Below are positions 17,722 to 26,955 of a stretch of 58,598 nt of DNA, one piece after another. A program made the position numbers and the translations under genes. Numbering within the stretch: the first letter of the stretch is position 1; each line of letters starts with the position of its first letter. The DNA comes from Enterosoma sp964427595 (GTDB lineage: Bacteria; Bacillota_I; Bacilli_A; RFN20; CAG-288). The DNA lies in NCBI GenBank assembly GCA_964427595.1, contig CAYRUQ010000006.1, forward strand, positions 1-58,598. Reading direction: 5' to 3'. The notes beneath the pieces were generated by a model. That model did no database searches. It had not been told where the DNA came from and was given only the letters and a program-made list of their open reading frames with translations.

Positions 17722-18402
17722 ATGGATGATTCCGTTTTCGATAAACTTATAGTTTCTGATCCTAACCACCCATCATTTAAGGATCTTTCTGCGTTATTCT
17801 CTGACAAGGAAGCTTTCCACTATTCGATTGAGCGTATGGTAGGAAGACTGACCCCGCTGGATAAGAGAATCACGAAGATCGTCTGTCCGACTGGCGATAC
17901 AACTTTCGCCTCTGCTTTAGCTTATAGACTAGGTTTAGGATTGATTGTTTTAAATCCTTATGATGGTCTTATTTCTCAAGGTGAGTTTTTAACACCAGAA
18001 GATGGTGTTTTAATCGTCGGCTCCGCTATCTGCGGTGGGTCTCTTTACTTCTCTATGTTCTCTATCATCAATGATATGGGAGCTAAGGTTTTAGGTTTTG
18101 CTTTTCTAATTGAAAAGGTTCCTCATCGTGGTCGTTTCAAACTTCTTGATTCGATCTCAACTGAGCTTCCTTTAGGTGTTATCACGATCGTTAAGTATGG
18201 AGTCACAGTCGGCAACTTTGTTCGCTTTGATTGTTCAGCTAACGGACTTGGAATCCGTGAATTTAGAGTCCTCTCAGTCAAAGATGATGAGATAGGTGTC
18301 AAATGGCTTGATGGTCCTGTTCCTTGTGAGAAACTCTTCCCAAAGACGAGGATTATCGAAGCTTCCTTCGACAAGAAGTTCTGGTACAAATATCGAGCAT
18401 AA
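17722..18402 (+). CDS. APRT-like phosphoribosyltransferase fold with degenerate PRPP loop
   Basis: A 226-residue protein with its own TATAAT box (17693-17698) and an AAAGAGG ribosome site. Residues about 90-135 align by eye with the adenine phosphoribosyltransferase core: the LAYRLGLGLIV strand-helix and VLIVGSAICGGSL where active enzymes have VLIVDDLLATGGTL. Both acidic residues of the PRPP motif and the threonine are replaced, so catalysis is doubtful. The C-terminal 70 residues form a separate beta-rich extension. A regulatory or ligand-sensing role is possible. It ends at a strong terminator. Confidence 0.7.
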   Translation: MDDSVFDKLIVSDPNHPSFKDLSALFSDKEAFHYSIERMVGRLTPLDKRITKIVCPTGDTTFASALAYRLGLGLIVLNPYDGLISQGEFLTPEDGVLIVGSAICGGSLYFSMFSIINDMGAKVLGFAFLIEKVPHRGRFKLLDSISTELPLGVITIVKYGVTVGNFVRFDCSANGLGIREFRVLSVKDDEIGVKWLDGPVPCEKLFPKTRIIEASFDKKFWYKYRA

Positions 18403-18408
18403 TAAAAG

Positions 18409-18437
18409 CCGCTTCCTAACTCGGAAGCGGTCTTTTT
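18409..18437 (+). terminator. Strong intrinsic terminator
   Basis: CCGCTTCC and GGAAGCGG (8 bp) around a 6-nt loop, followed by TCTTTTT, 6 nt after the stop of the APRT-like gene. Confidence 0.9.
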
Positions 18438-18452
18438 AATCAATCTATAACT

Positions 18453-18821
18453 TTAAACTTCAGCTTCTTTGATGTGTTCTAAGAATATGTTTTCGTAGGT
18501 TTCAAAAGCAAAATCGATGATCAAAGTCGTATCAGTCGAGAGATAATTTCGGCCTTTCATCTTTATATGAAGATGAGAATCTAGACAAGAAACTTCTTCA
18601 TAGATATAAGAATCGGCTTCTTCTCCTTCTATAGTTAAAGATGAGACATTTTTAAAGACTAATTTTAATAAATCTCCGTTGATATGACAGTGATCTTCAT
18701 CTTTATCATCACAACTTGAGTCATCGACAATCAAAAAAGATAAGGAGTCTTCGTCTCTTTCATAACGGATGAATTCACATCTTTTAAGAAGAGAAGAAAG
18801 CTGTTCATCTTGTTGATTCAT
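18453..18821 (-). CDS. Small acidic protein, unknown
   Basis: A 122-residue acidic cytosolic protein with no membrane segment or recognised motif; it looks beta-rich. Its start overlaps the upstream membrane-protein gene by 17 nt, with GAGG inside that gene about 13 nt before the ATG, so the two are co-translated. No function can be assigned. Confidence 0.65.
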   Translation of the reverse strand: MNQQDEQLSSLLKRCEFIRYERDEDSLSFLIVDDSSCDDKDEDHCHINGDLLKLVFKNVSSLTIEGEEADSYIYEEVSCLDSHLHIKMKGRNYLSTDTTLIIDFAFETYENIFLEHIKEAEV

Positions 18822-19269
18822 CTTTATTAGAATCCTCTGTATTTTCTAATTCTTCTGTTTTTTCTGCTTTTTCAAGCTTGCTAAGAGAGGAGAGAAATTC
18901 ACTATCAGTCAAACCTTCAGTTTTCTTTTCTTCTTCCATCTCGACGATTTTATTGTTGACGACTTCTTTTGTGACTTCTAGTTTCCCGCTCGGTTTTTTA
19001 AAGAAGAGCATATAAGCCCAAATAAGAAGAAGCAAAACAGTCAGCACCCACATCAAGGTGATGATGATCACATCTGAAGTGGTCGGTCCTTCTATCTCAA
19101 CAGAATTAGAAGTGTTACTAGAATCACCAAACAGAGTCAAACCTTTAGCGAGAGAGATACTCATTCCGATTGAAAAATAAAGCAAGATGACAAACACGAG
19201 AAAACAACAGGCGAATTCCACCCAGTCGAGTTTGCTCAGTTTTTTAAATCTTTCTTTAAGCTTGTTCAT
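18805..19269 (-). CDS. Membrane protein with two helices, unknown
   Basis: A 154-residue protein with hydrophobic segments at about 17-40 and 66-90, then a cytosolic charged tail rich in Glu, Lys and Asp. No family recognised. No ribosome site is visible. A TATACT box ends 10 nt before the ATG, so the 5' leader would be only a few nucleotides. First gene of a two-gene operon with the small acidic protein. Confidence 0.65.
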   Translation of the reverse strand: MNKLKERFKKLSKLDWVEFACCFLVFVILLYFSIGMSISLAKGLTLFGDSSNTSNSVEIEGPTTSDVIIITLMWVLTVLLLLIWAYMLFFKKPSGKLEVTKEVVNNKIVEMEEEKKTEGLTDSEFLSSLSKLEKAEKTEELENTEDSNKDESTR

Positions 19270-19344
19270 TTCAATAAAAAGTATAGAGAAGTGAAGGTGA
19301 GAAATCTACTTAAATAAGAGAAGAAAAGACGTGGATTTCTTCTT

Positions 19345-19382
19345 AGTTCAAACAAAAACTGTGACCATGTAAGTCACAGTTT
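19345..19382 (-). terminator. Terminator of yebC
   Basis: An 11-bp stem (AAAACTGTGAC with GTCACAGTTTT) and a 7-nt loop, followed on the minus strand by a T-rich tail, about 20 nt after the yebC stop. The AT-rich ends could also allow weak termination on the plus strand. Confidence 0.85.
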
Positions 19383-19404
19383 TGATGAGTCTTAATTAGG
19401 AGAA

Positions 19405-20127
19405 TTAGATATCGGCGTTATGGTAGACTTCCTGAACATCCTCGATATCATCGAGAGTGTCGAGCAAGTTTTGGAACTTGACGCTATCTTCTTCATTTAA
19501 GGTCACATATTCACCATTAGGGACATAAGTGACAGCGGCTAAAGAATAGTCTTCGATATTGAAATCATTTTTCAAGACTTCCTTAGCTTTATCAAGGTCC
19601 GTAGAAGAGACTTGAACTTCGATGGTGTTTTCATCTTTATCGACATCCTTGACATCGACATCGTTGAGGATGAGATCTTCTTCAATCTCTTCGACAGTCT
19701 TATCACTTTCAAAATCTAAAACACCTAAGAGAGTGAAGCTATAAGAGACACAACCAGAATCGCCAAGCTTTCCACCATGATGGTTGAAAGCAGCTCTGAC
19801 TGCTGAGAAAGCTCTCTTGTCGTTATCAGTTAAAGTGTCGACCATGATAGCGACTCCACCAGGACCAAAGCCCTCGTATCTGCCGCTATTATAAGATTCA
19901 GAATCCTTGCTTTTAGCCTTAGCGATAGCACGATCGATGACTTCTTTAGTGACGTGCTGAGCTTTCCATTTTTCAATAGCTGATCTTAAAGCGAGATTCT
20001 CATTAGGGTCAGGAACACCGGATTTAGCAGCCATATAAATCTCTTTGCTTGCACGATTGTACAAAGCGGATTTAGCTGCGTTGGTCTGTGCGATTTTCTT
20101 GGCTCTAACTTCATGTGCTCTGCCCAT
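19405..20127 (-). CDS. YebC/PmpR (TACO1) family translation/transcription factor
   Basis: A 240-residue YebC-family protein, full length. Typical features: basic N-terminus MGRAHEVRAKKIAQTNA, the SGVPDPNEN and KWKAQHVTKE elements (about 37-60), YEGFGPGG (about 85) and FNHHGGKLGDSG (about 114-125). The family was long called a transcription regulator; bacterial and mitochondrial members have been reported to help ribosomes through difficult, proline-rich stretches. AAGGGG lies 9 nt before the ATG, directly beside a large leader hairpin. A terminator follows. Confidence 0.92.
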   Translation of the reverse strand: MGRAHEVRAKKIAQTNAAKSALYNRASKEIYMAAKSGVPDPNENLALRSAIEKWKAQHVTKEVIDRAIAKAKSKDSESYNSGRYEGFGPGGVAIMVDTLTDNDKRAFSAVRAAFNHHGGKLGDSGCVSYSFTLLGVLDFESDKTVEEIEEDLILNDVDVKDVDKDENTIEVQVSSTDLDKAKEVLKNDFNIEDYSLAAVTYVPNGEYVTLNEEDSVKFQNLLDTLDDIEDVQEVYHNADI

Positions 20128-20139
20128 ATTCAGTACCCC

Positions 20140-20187
20140 TTATCTATATGTTTTCTCCATGAAAAAAGGAGAAAATTCATATAGATA
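20140..20187 (-). promoter_or_regulatory. 18-bp leader hairpin and possible 6-codon uORF before yebC
   Basis: On the minus strand a stem of 10 plus 8 bp with a 2-nt bulge (20187-20168 pairing with 20158-20141) ends at the yebC ribosome site. There is no T-run, so it is not a terminator. An ATG (20160) at the loop opens a 6-codon frame (MEKTYR) whose TAA at 20142-20140 touches the Shine-Dalgarno sequence. Confidence 0.6.
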
Positions 20188-20250
20188 ATTATAAATTATG
20201 TTCATTTATAGACAATAGAAAAATCATGTATCGAAAGAAGATTTAAGCGA

Positions 20251-23025
20251 TCACTCATCCGGTTTAAGACAGTCAACTGGATTCTTTCTACTTGCTTGAT
20301 AGGAGGGAATCAAAGCGGCTAAGAAGGCGATGATCAAAGATAAAGCGATGATGATTAAAGCATGCTCAAATGTGAAGTGACAGATGTTTTCAACATTGTA
20401 ATTCGGATAGTAAGAAGCAAGAAGTGAGTTGACTGGGAAAGTGAGTACATAACCAAAAAGTGAACCTAAAACACCCGTGAAAAGACCTAGTGTCAAAGCT
20501 TCTATTTCAAAAAGAAGAGCGATATCAAATTTTCTAGAACCCAGTGCTCTTAATAGACCGATTTCCCTTTCTCTTTCCATGACATTCTTAGAAGTGGTCA
20601 CCGCAATCATAGCGATAGTGATAACTAGACAGATGATGGCGAAAATGATCAAGATAGTTGTCGCTAATTCGATCGTCTGAGCGACATTTTCAATCATCCA
20701 TGAGACATTGGCATCAGCATAATAGATTTGTTCTGAGCTTGAAGAAGCATGAACTTCAGAATCACTTACTATCTCATTAAATGAATCGATAGCGTCTAAG
20801 ATATCATTTCTAGTTATAAGACTAGTCGGTATGATGATGATAGATGAGATAAGTCCATAACCAGATAGGCAAGCTGCGATTCCTAACATGTACTGATAGA
20901 CAGTATCAATGACACCATTTTGAAGTGCTGTAGTAATTTCATCGATGATTCCGTTGATACTATCTTCATCAGATAAATCGATACCTCTCATCGAATCTGG
21001 AACGATATCAGAACCATAAGTCATCGCTTGAGAAATCAGATTAGAGAGACCAGAGTAAGTTCTTCCGCTCGTGATATCCCAGTTATAGAAATAAGTGTTG
21101 AAGAACGAGTTTAGTTCTGTTGAAGGAAGGATGCTTGAATCACTCTCCATATAGGAATCAAAAATCTCTTCTAATTCGCTGATGAAGGTCATCTGATCAC
21201 TACCTTCTGGGAAGCGAACATAAAAGTTATTGGCTAAATTGGTGCAGAATTCACTGTCTAAATTTTCCTGATAAAAATCATTCTGAAGTTCAGGCATATA
21301 GCACAGAGAGGGAGAAAGAAGCGTGTAATTAGAAGTTGATTTAGCTCTGATGATACCGGTGATAGTCAGTGTTGTTCCGTTATTTTCGTAAAACTCAGCT
21401 AATTGAGATGAAGAAGGAGAAGAATAGGTGTACATATCACGATTGATACCAAGGCCATCAGTGACAGAAGCGACGCTTGAAAAGGAGAAATACTCATCAT
21501 TTAAGAAGACTTTATATTCTTTTCCGATGACATCAGAGAAGGAGATAGGAGTGACTTTTGTCTCTAATTCAGCGTTCTTGACATCATCTTCACTATCACT
21601 GCTGTTATAAAAGCCGAGAGCTCTCAAAATTGAAAAGCTGACGCTGTTATATTGATCGACGACTAAGACCATCTCGTTTTTGGCTTGGGGCAATTTGCCA
21701 GTGAGTAAATCATAGTCATCTAAGTCACCATATAAGACATGGAAGATATTGGTAGGAAGACCAGCTGAAGAAGCGAGAGAGTTTGAACTAGTGATTGAGG
21801 TGTTGACTGTTCCTATATAACCATCACTTTCCCCATCTATCGAAGCTGGAAACTCAGTCATCAAATTCATCGCACTTGAGAAGGAATAATTGATGACATA
21901 TTCAGAAGCTAATCCCTCATCGACTAAGGTATCAAGGTAATTGATGAATTTCGGAGTGAAGTTGTTGTAGTAATAAGAGGTGTTAGTGATGCTGTTTAGT
22001 GAGACCTTCGGATAGATTTCTTCGACATCAGGATAAGAAACAGAGGCGTTTACTTCAGCATAAGTTTCAGTATCCGTCTGAGTGGTGGTTGTATAAGATG
22101 TTAAGACTATCGGAAGAGAGGAGGCTGTCACTGAACTAAGCTCAGTCGTATACTCGCTAAAACCCGTATTCATAGAGAAGACAAACGCTAAACCGATCAT
22201 TCCGATAGAAGAAGTGACACAGGTGATGATAGTCTTCCACTTCTTGGTGAAGATGTTATGGAAAGCCATCTTGATGTTCATCAAAAGAGGAAGTCGGCTC
22301 TTTCTCTTGACATAGCTTTCACATTCTTCTTGGGTTACTTGAACTTCTTCAGTTTGAAGGCTATCAGAGACGACTACACCATCTTTTAGTCTGATGATTC
22401 TATCAGCGTATTTGTTAGCTAACTCCTCGTTATGAGTGACCATGATGACGAGTCTTGATTTAGAGATCTCTTTTAAGGTGTTCATGATCTCTTCAGAGTT
22501 TTTGCTATCAAGAGCACCCGTCGGCTCGTCAGCTAGGATGATTCTAGGGTCTGTAGCTAAAGCTCTAGCGATAGCTACTCTTTGTTGTTGACCACCAGAA
22601 AGCTGAGATGGTTTTTTATCTTTAAGATCACTGATTCCTATCTTTTCTAGCGCACTGAGAGCTTTCTCATCAACTTCTTTAGCTTTGTAATCTCTGACTG
22701 CTAGACCGATTTTCACATTATCTAAGGCTGAAAAATTAGTGATTAAAAAATAGTCTTGGAAGATGAAACCAATCTCGTTATTTCGATAGCTATCTAATTC
22801 TTTGGATTTGCAGTTCTTCAAAGAGACACCATCAGCGATGATATCTCCATCAGTGATGCTATCAAGTCCACCGATAAGATTAAGAAGAGTCGTCTTTCCG
22901 CAACCAGACGGGCCCAAAATAGCAACAAATTGTACAGAAGGGAAACTTAGAGAGATATCAGAAAGAGCACGAAAATCGCCGTTTTCGTTCTTATAGTCTT
23001 TAACCAAATTTTTGATTGCTAACAT
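20251..23025 (-). CDS. MacB-like ABC transporter ATPase-permease fusion
   Basis: A 924-residue single-chain ABC transporter. N-terminal ATPase (1-225): Walker A GPSGCGKTTL (38-47), signature LSGGQQQR, Walker B IILADEPTGALD, H-loop VTHN. Then one membrane helix (about 265-285), a large external domain (about 290-690), and further helices at about 712-735, 785-810, 835-860 and 885-910 with the FtsX-family motif REREIGLLRALG. MacB/LolCDE-type proteins handle lipoproteins, peptides or cell-envelope stress. GGGAGAGG precedes the ATG. Downstream of the hydrolase operon; yebC follows after 123 nt. Confidence 0.9.
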   Translation of the reverse strand: MLAIKNLVKDYKNENGDFRALSDISLSFPSVQFVAILGPSGCGKTTLLNLIGGLDSITDGDIIADGVSLKNCKSKELDSYRNNEIGFIFQDYFLITNFSALDNVKIGLAVRDYKAKEVDEKALSALEKIGISDLKDKKPSQLSGGQQQRVAIARALATDPRIILADEPTGALDSKNSEEIMNTLKEISKSRLVIMVTHNEELANKYADRIIRLKDGVVVSDSLQTEEVQVTQEECESYVKRKSRLPLLMNIKMAFHNIFTKKWKTIITCVTSSIGMIGLAFVFSMNTGFSEYTTELSSVTASSLPIVLTSYTTTTQTDTETYAEVNASVSYPDVEEIYPKVSLNSITNTSYYYNNFTPKFINYLDTLVDEGLASEYVINYSFSSAMNLMTEFPASIDGESDGYIGTVNTSITSSNSLASSAGLPTNIFHVLYGDLDDYDLLTGKLPQAKNEMVLVVDQYNSVSFSILRALGFYNSSDSEDDVKNAELETKVTPISFSDVIGKEYKVFLNDEYFSFSSVASVTDGLGINRDMYTYSSPSSSQLAEFYENNGTTLTITGIIRAKSTSNYTLLSPSLCYMPELQNDFYQENLDSEFCTNLANNFYVRFPEGSDQMTFISELEEIFDSYMESDSSILPSTELNSFFNTYFYNWDITSGRTYSGLSNLISQAMTYGSDIVPDSMRGIDLSDEDSINGIIDEITTALQNGVIDTVYQYMLGIAACLSGYGLISSIIIIPTSLITRNDILDAIDSFNEIVSDSEVHASSSSEQIYYADANVSWMIENVAQTIELATTILIIFAIICLVITIAMIAVTTSKNVMEREREIGLLRALGSRKFDIALLFEIEALTLGLFTGVLGSLFGYVLTFPVNSLLASYYPNYNVENICHFTFEHALIIIALSLIIAFLAALIPSYQASRKNPVDCLKPDE

Positions 23026-23104
23026 ATTTCCTCTCCCTTTTTCTTCATAAATTATAACTGAAACTAAAAGGGTAAAAAATCAAGGTAAAAATTGAAACAA
23101 ACAA

Positions 23105-24100
23105 TCAGTCAACGATAGTAAAAGAAACGATTTCGTCTTTCTTAGCTAAGAAAAGATGATCATGGATGATGAAAAGCTTTCTGATCATCGTGTAGAAGGT
23201 GGCTGTATAGACTTCTTCTAAAGTCTTCAAAGAGAAGACAACAAGCTTATTGGTGCCAGTGAAAGAGTGATGGAAGACGAGATATGCGTAATCGTCTTTG
23301 ATGTCATAAGAAGAAAGATGAAATGCTAATTGTTCATTAGGAAGTTTGAAACGAGAAGCTGCACGAGGATTGATCCCTCCTTTTACCACACGATATAAGT
23401 TTTTCTCATCGATAGAGAGATAGTTACCTCTTAAATGTAGGGTATCAATTTTATTAAAGGAGGCATCGAAAATAGCTAAACCGTCTTCCACTGGAATATA
23501 GAACTTATCATCGCATTTATAAGCTTCTTCTGGAATCGGCTCGATACCGAGTTCTTTATCACCCTCAGGAGTTCTCGCATAGATGTTAGTCTTGGTATAA
23601 ATGAATTCTTGAGTGCTATTTGTAGCAACTTCAATCTGTTCACAATCCTCTCTGATATTCTCACTTCTGATAAGAGAGATATTATCAAGTGAATAATAGC
23701 TGCATTTTGGATTATTGGTTTTATCAAAATACTCTTGTAAGTCTAAACCATTATTCGAATGTTCCATCTCTCTTGAAAAAATCAAGAGTGTATCGTTATC
23801 TTTGCAACAGATATCACGTACCTCTTCATAAGGATTTTCAAATAAATGTAAGAATCCGAGTTCTTGAAAATCAGGAAGAGAGAAAAGTTTAAGTCCATAA
23901 TCACCAGCTAAAAGGAAACATTTACTTTGATCAGGAGTCACCTTAAACATGTCATTTCCAAAGAGGATTGTCTTATCCTCGATAGGGTTAAAATCCTTAT
24001 CAGTGATAGTGATATGAAAATCATCCGAGATGATATATCCGTCTTTGTAAGAAGAGATGATATTGTTTCTGTTGAATTTGCGGTCAAATTTTAATTCCAT
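23105..24100 (-). CDS. Beta-propeller-like protein, unknown
   Basis: A 331-residue cytosolic protein without signal peptide. It consists of repeating units of about 45 residues of beta strands joined by acidic turns (LKLFSLPDF, IYARTPEGD, LAIFDASFN, LVVFSLKTL), as in WD40/NHL-type propellers, though no repeat matches a named family well. It overlaps the upstream alpha/beta hydrolase by 17 nt, so the two are co-expressed. Likely a binding scaffold; partner unknown. Confidence 0.65.
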   Translation of the reverse strand: MELKFDRKFNRNNIISSYKDGYIISDDFHITITDKDFNPIEDKTILFGNDMFKVTPDQSKCFLLAGDYGLKLFSLPDFQELGFLHLFENPYEEVRDICCKDNDTLLIFSREMEHSNNGLDLQEYFDKTNNPKCSYYSLDNISLIRSENIREDCEQIEVATNSTQEFIYTKTNIYARTPEGDKELGIEPIPEEAYKCDDKFYIPVEDGLAIFDASFNKIDTLHLRGNYLSIDEKNLYRVVKGGINPRAASRFKLPNEQLAFHLSSYDIKDDYAYLVFHHSFTGTNKLVVFSLKTLEEVYTATFYTMIRKLFIIHDHLFLAKKDEIVSFTIVD

Positions 24101-24974
24101 TAGTTGTTTCTACTCCTTTAATGAATTTAGCAATTTCGTCTACACATTCTTTATTATCGTATAATGAGCCATGTCGATAGTCTTTAAAAAGAACCCATTT
24201 CTTCTCACCACCTAAATTGTCATAAATAGTCTTGTTAATTAATGGGGTCGATTCATCGTCAGTTCCTGAAAGAATAAGAGAAGGGACAGTGATTGAAGAA
24301 AGAGATGATGTGATATCTAATGAGGCTAAACTACCTTGTGGATAAAACTCGTTTGAACCCCAAAGAATCTTATAAGGGCTATTTTCATCTTTGGATATAC
24401 CTGAATTAGAAAGCTGTTCCTCGATGAATACATTCATATCGACTGGCTCATCATAAATGTATTTCTGGTAGTAGTGATATAAAGCGGTGAAATATTCAAG
24501 ACCGGTGAAATCATTAGTTTCAATCGCTTTATTGATAGCTTTTTGATTTTCCAAAGAAAGATATTTGATCAATCTTTGAGCTTCTTCCGTCCAAAGTTTT
24601 GAGGATGTGAGAGTTGAACAAAGAATGAGGCCTTTCAAACCCTTTGGTTTTTCATTAAGAGTATAAAGAAGAGCGAGAAGTCCACCCCAAGAATGACCTA
24701 AAAGATAATATTCTTTGATTTGAAGTGTGTTTATAAGATTCTTCAGTTCATCAATATAAGTCTCAACCTTATAAAGATGTCGAGGTAAGTCAGTTCCACC
24801 TATCTGGTCATATAAAATCCATTGTCTTTCAGTTAAAGAAACATATTCAGATAGAGATAAAAATCCTAACATATTACCACCAGGTCCACCATGAAGAAAG
24901 ATGATGGGAGGTAACTTGCTTTCTTCACCGATGATCTCGTAGTATGTCTTATAACCATTAAATGAGATATACAT
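24084..24974 (-). CDS. Alpha/beta hydrolase, proline iminopeptidase-like
   Basis: A 296-residue alpha/beta hydrolase of the S33 proline iminopeptidase group. Oxyanion motif HGGPGG (residues 28-33), nucleophile elbow GHSWGG (about 92-97, Ser catalytic), acid in SGTDDES (about 237) and catalytic His in YRHGS (about 264). No signal peptide, so intracellular. AGGGG lies 7 nt before the ATG. First gene of a pair with the propeller-like protein. Substrate (N-terminal proline peptides, or an ester) unknown. Confidence 0.85.
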   Translation of the reverse strand: MYISFNGYKTYYEIIGEESKLPPIIFLHGGPGGNMLGFLSLSEYVSLTERQWILYDQIGGTDLPRHLYKVETYIDELKNLINTLQIKEYYLLGHSWGGLLALLYTLNEKPKGLKGLILCSTLTSSKLWTEEAQRLIKYLSLENQKAINKAIETNDFTGLEYFTALYHYYQKYIYDEPVDMNVFIEEQLSNSGISKDENSPYKILWGSNEFYPQGSLASLDITSSLSSITVPSLILSGTDDESTPLINKTIYDNLGGEKKWVLFKDYRHGSLYDNKECVDEIAKFIKGVETTNGIKI

Positions 24975-25113
24975 AATTTTCCCCTGCTACATTCTAACAA
25001 GGTAGTAGTGGAAAATTAAGAGCTTATTCCCTTGCGGTAATAATTGTTCTCAATAAGTAAAAATTTACACATTTATTGAACATAAATACTTTTGACGCCT
25101 AATAATAGTTGAT

Positions 25114-25140
25114 ATGAAAAAGGCCGCAGAGATGCGGCCT
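25114..25140 (-). terminator. Terminator of the hydCBA operon
   Basis: A GC-rich 8-bp stem (AGGCCGCA with TGCGGCCT) and a 4-nt loop, followed on the minus strand by TTTTC, immediately after the hydA stop. Confidence 0.9.
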
Positions 25141-25144
25141 GAAA

Positions 25145-26950
25145 TCAACCTTTAGTGACCGGAGTCGTCTTTTCAGTGACTTCTGGATAATCTTCTCTGT
25201 GGAAGTTATAAGAAGTATGAAGAAGCTTTTCGGCTAGATGAGAACCAGGATTGGTTAAGTAATCGTTATAAAGCTTGATGATATCGGGATTGAGATGACT
25301 TCTTCTAATCGGCTTGTTTTTATCCTCATCGTAGAGAACTTTCGCTCTCTTCTCTTTATAGGTATACCAGATATCGGGATCTTCGTTTGGATGGAAGATG
25401 GGGAAGACATAAGGTTGACCACCACCATTGATACAACCACCAGGGCAACCCATGACTTCGATGAAATCATACTTGGAAGTTCCAGCTCTGATTTGATCAA
25501 GGAGGATGGAAGCGTTCTTCATACCGGAGACAACAGCGACATTAAGCTGAGTGCCATCGATAGATAAGCTAGCTTCTTTGATACCTTCTAATCCTCTGAC
25601 AGGAGCGAAGTTGACAGGTTCCATCTCCTTATTGGTGACGATGTGATAAGCAGTTCTGATAGCTGCTTCCATGACACCACCAGTGACACCGAAGATGACA
25701 GCGGCTCCGGTATTTTCACCGATCAAATCATGATCGAAGTCCTCTTCAGGAAGACGATTCCAAATGATACCAGAACGACGGACTAACTGAGCAAACTCAC
25801 GAGTGGTCAAGACGACATCGACATCATCAATACCATCAACATTCTCAGCTTTTCTCTGTCTTTCAAACTTTTTAGCTGTACAAGGGACGATTGAGACGAC
25901 ACAGATTTGTGAACGATCTAAACCATTCTTTTCGGCATAGTAAGACTTGATGATAGCACCCATCATTTGTTGCGGCGACTTGCAAGAAGAGAGGTTAGGT
26001 AAGAGATCAGGATAGAAAAGCTCGATGTAATTGATCCATCCCGGTGAACAGGAGGTGAGCATAGGTTTAGCAGAATGTTGATAGAGACGTTTAACAAACT
26101 CGGTAGCTTCTTCCATGATGGTCAAATCAGCTCCGAAGTTTAAATCGAAGGCTCTATAGAAGCCGACACGATGCATAGCAGCTGCTAATTTTCCAGTGGA
26201 GTTAGTACCGATCTTCTCACCGAATTCTTCACCGATAGCAGCTCTGACTGCCGGGGCAGCAAAAGCGATGACGGTCTTGTGATCTTGGAAAGCTTTGTCG
26301 AGCTTAGAAAGGTCGTTATGTTCCATCAAAGCACCGGTAGGGCAAACAAGTGTGCACTGTCCGCACTGGATACAAGGAACAGTTGCAAAGGAGCGGTTAG
26401 CAACCGGAGCGACGATTGTCTCGAAACCACGATTTTCGAAACCTAAAATTCCGATTCCCTGTGTATCTTTACAAGCTTCGATGCAACGGCCACAAAGGAT
26501 ACACTTAGAAGTATCTCTGACGATACTAGGAGCGATCTCATCAGTGGTGACAGGCGTTTTAGCACCGGTATATAACTCGGCTCTAGCACCGACTTCACGA
26601 GCGACTTCTAAGAGTTCACAATGCCCGTTTTTACGGCAAGCTTGGCAGTTGTAGTAGTGATTGGAGAGAAGAAGCTCAACGGAAGTTCTTCTAGCTGAGA
26701 CAGCGGCAGGATCAGAGATAGAGATATGAAGACCATCTCTGACAGGATAAGCACAGCTAGGGATAAGTCTTCTTTCTCCTTCCACCTTGACGAGACAGAC
26801 ACGGCAGGAAGCTAAAGAGCACTTATTATCACGCCAGTTACATAAAGAAGGAATGTTAAATCCACAATTTCTAGCTGCTTCTAAGATGGAGAGACCTTCA
26901 TCAACGAGATAAGGATGGTTCTCGATAAAAATAGTGATTTTATTGGCCAT
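25145..26950 (-). CDS. hydA: NADH-linked [FeFe] hydrogenase catalytic subunit
   Basis: Catalytic subunit of a trimeric HydABC hydrogenase making H2. N-terminal plant-type [2Fe-2S] region, the His-coordinated cluster motif HYYNCQACRKNGHC (about 92-105), and two [4Fe-4S] motifs (CILCGRCIEAC, CIQCGQCTLVC). H-cluster motifs: L1 TSCSPGW, L2 VPCTAKK, L3 EVMGCPGGCINGGGQP. L1 has Ser where monomeric enzymes have Cys; this form is, as I recall, common in NADH-linked trimers. 601 residues; no C-terminal [2Fe-2S] extension. ATG 26950 has AGGAG 8 nt upstream; the ATG at 26956 is an alternative. Confidence 0.95.
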   Translation of the reverse strand: MANKITIFIENHPYLVDEGLSILEAARNCGFNIPSLCNWRDNKCSLASCRVCLVKVEGERRLIPSCAYPVRDGLHISISDPAAVSARRTSVELLLSNHYYNCQACRKNGHCELLEVAREVGARAELYTGAKTPVTTDEIAPSIVRDTSKCILCGRCIEACKDTQGIGILGFENRGFETIVAPVANRSFATVPCIQCGQCTLVCPTGALMEHNDLSKLDKAFQDHKTVIAFAAPAVRAAIGEEFGEKIGTNSTGKLAAAMHRVGFYRAFDLNFGADLTIMEEATEFVKRLYQHSAKPMLTSCSPGWINYIELFYPDLLPNLSSCKSPQQMMGAIIKSYYAEKNGLDRSQICVVSIVPCTAKKFERQRKAENVDGIDDVDVVLTTREFAQLVRRSGIIWNRLPEEDFDHDLIGENTGAAVIFGVTGGVMEAAIRTAYHIVTNKEMEPVNFAPVRGLEGIKEASLSIDGTQLNVAVVSGMKNASILLDQIRAGTSKYDFIEVMGCPGGCINGGGQPYVFPIFHPNEDPDIWYTYKEKRAKVLYDEDKNKPIRRSHLNPDIIKLYNDYLTNPGSHLAEKLLHTSYNFHREDYPEVTEKTTPVTKG

Positions 26951-26955
26951 GTTCA

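Noticed and set aside
20141..20187. Reading the yebC leader hairpin as a terminator of the ABC gene upstream
   Set aside because: No T-run follows on the minus strand; the stem is followed by AGGGG, the ribosome site.
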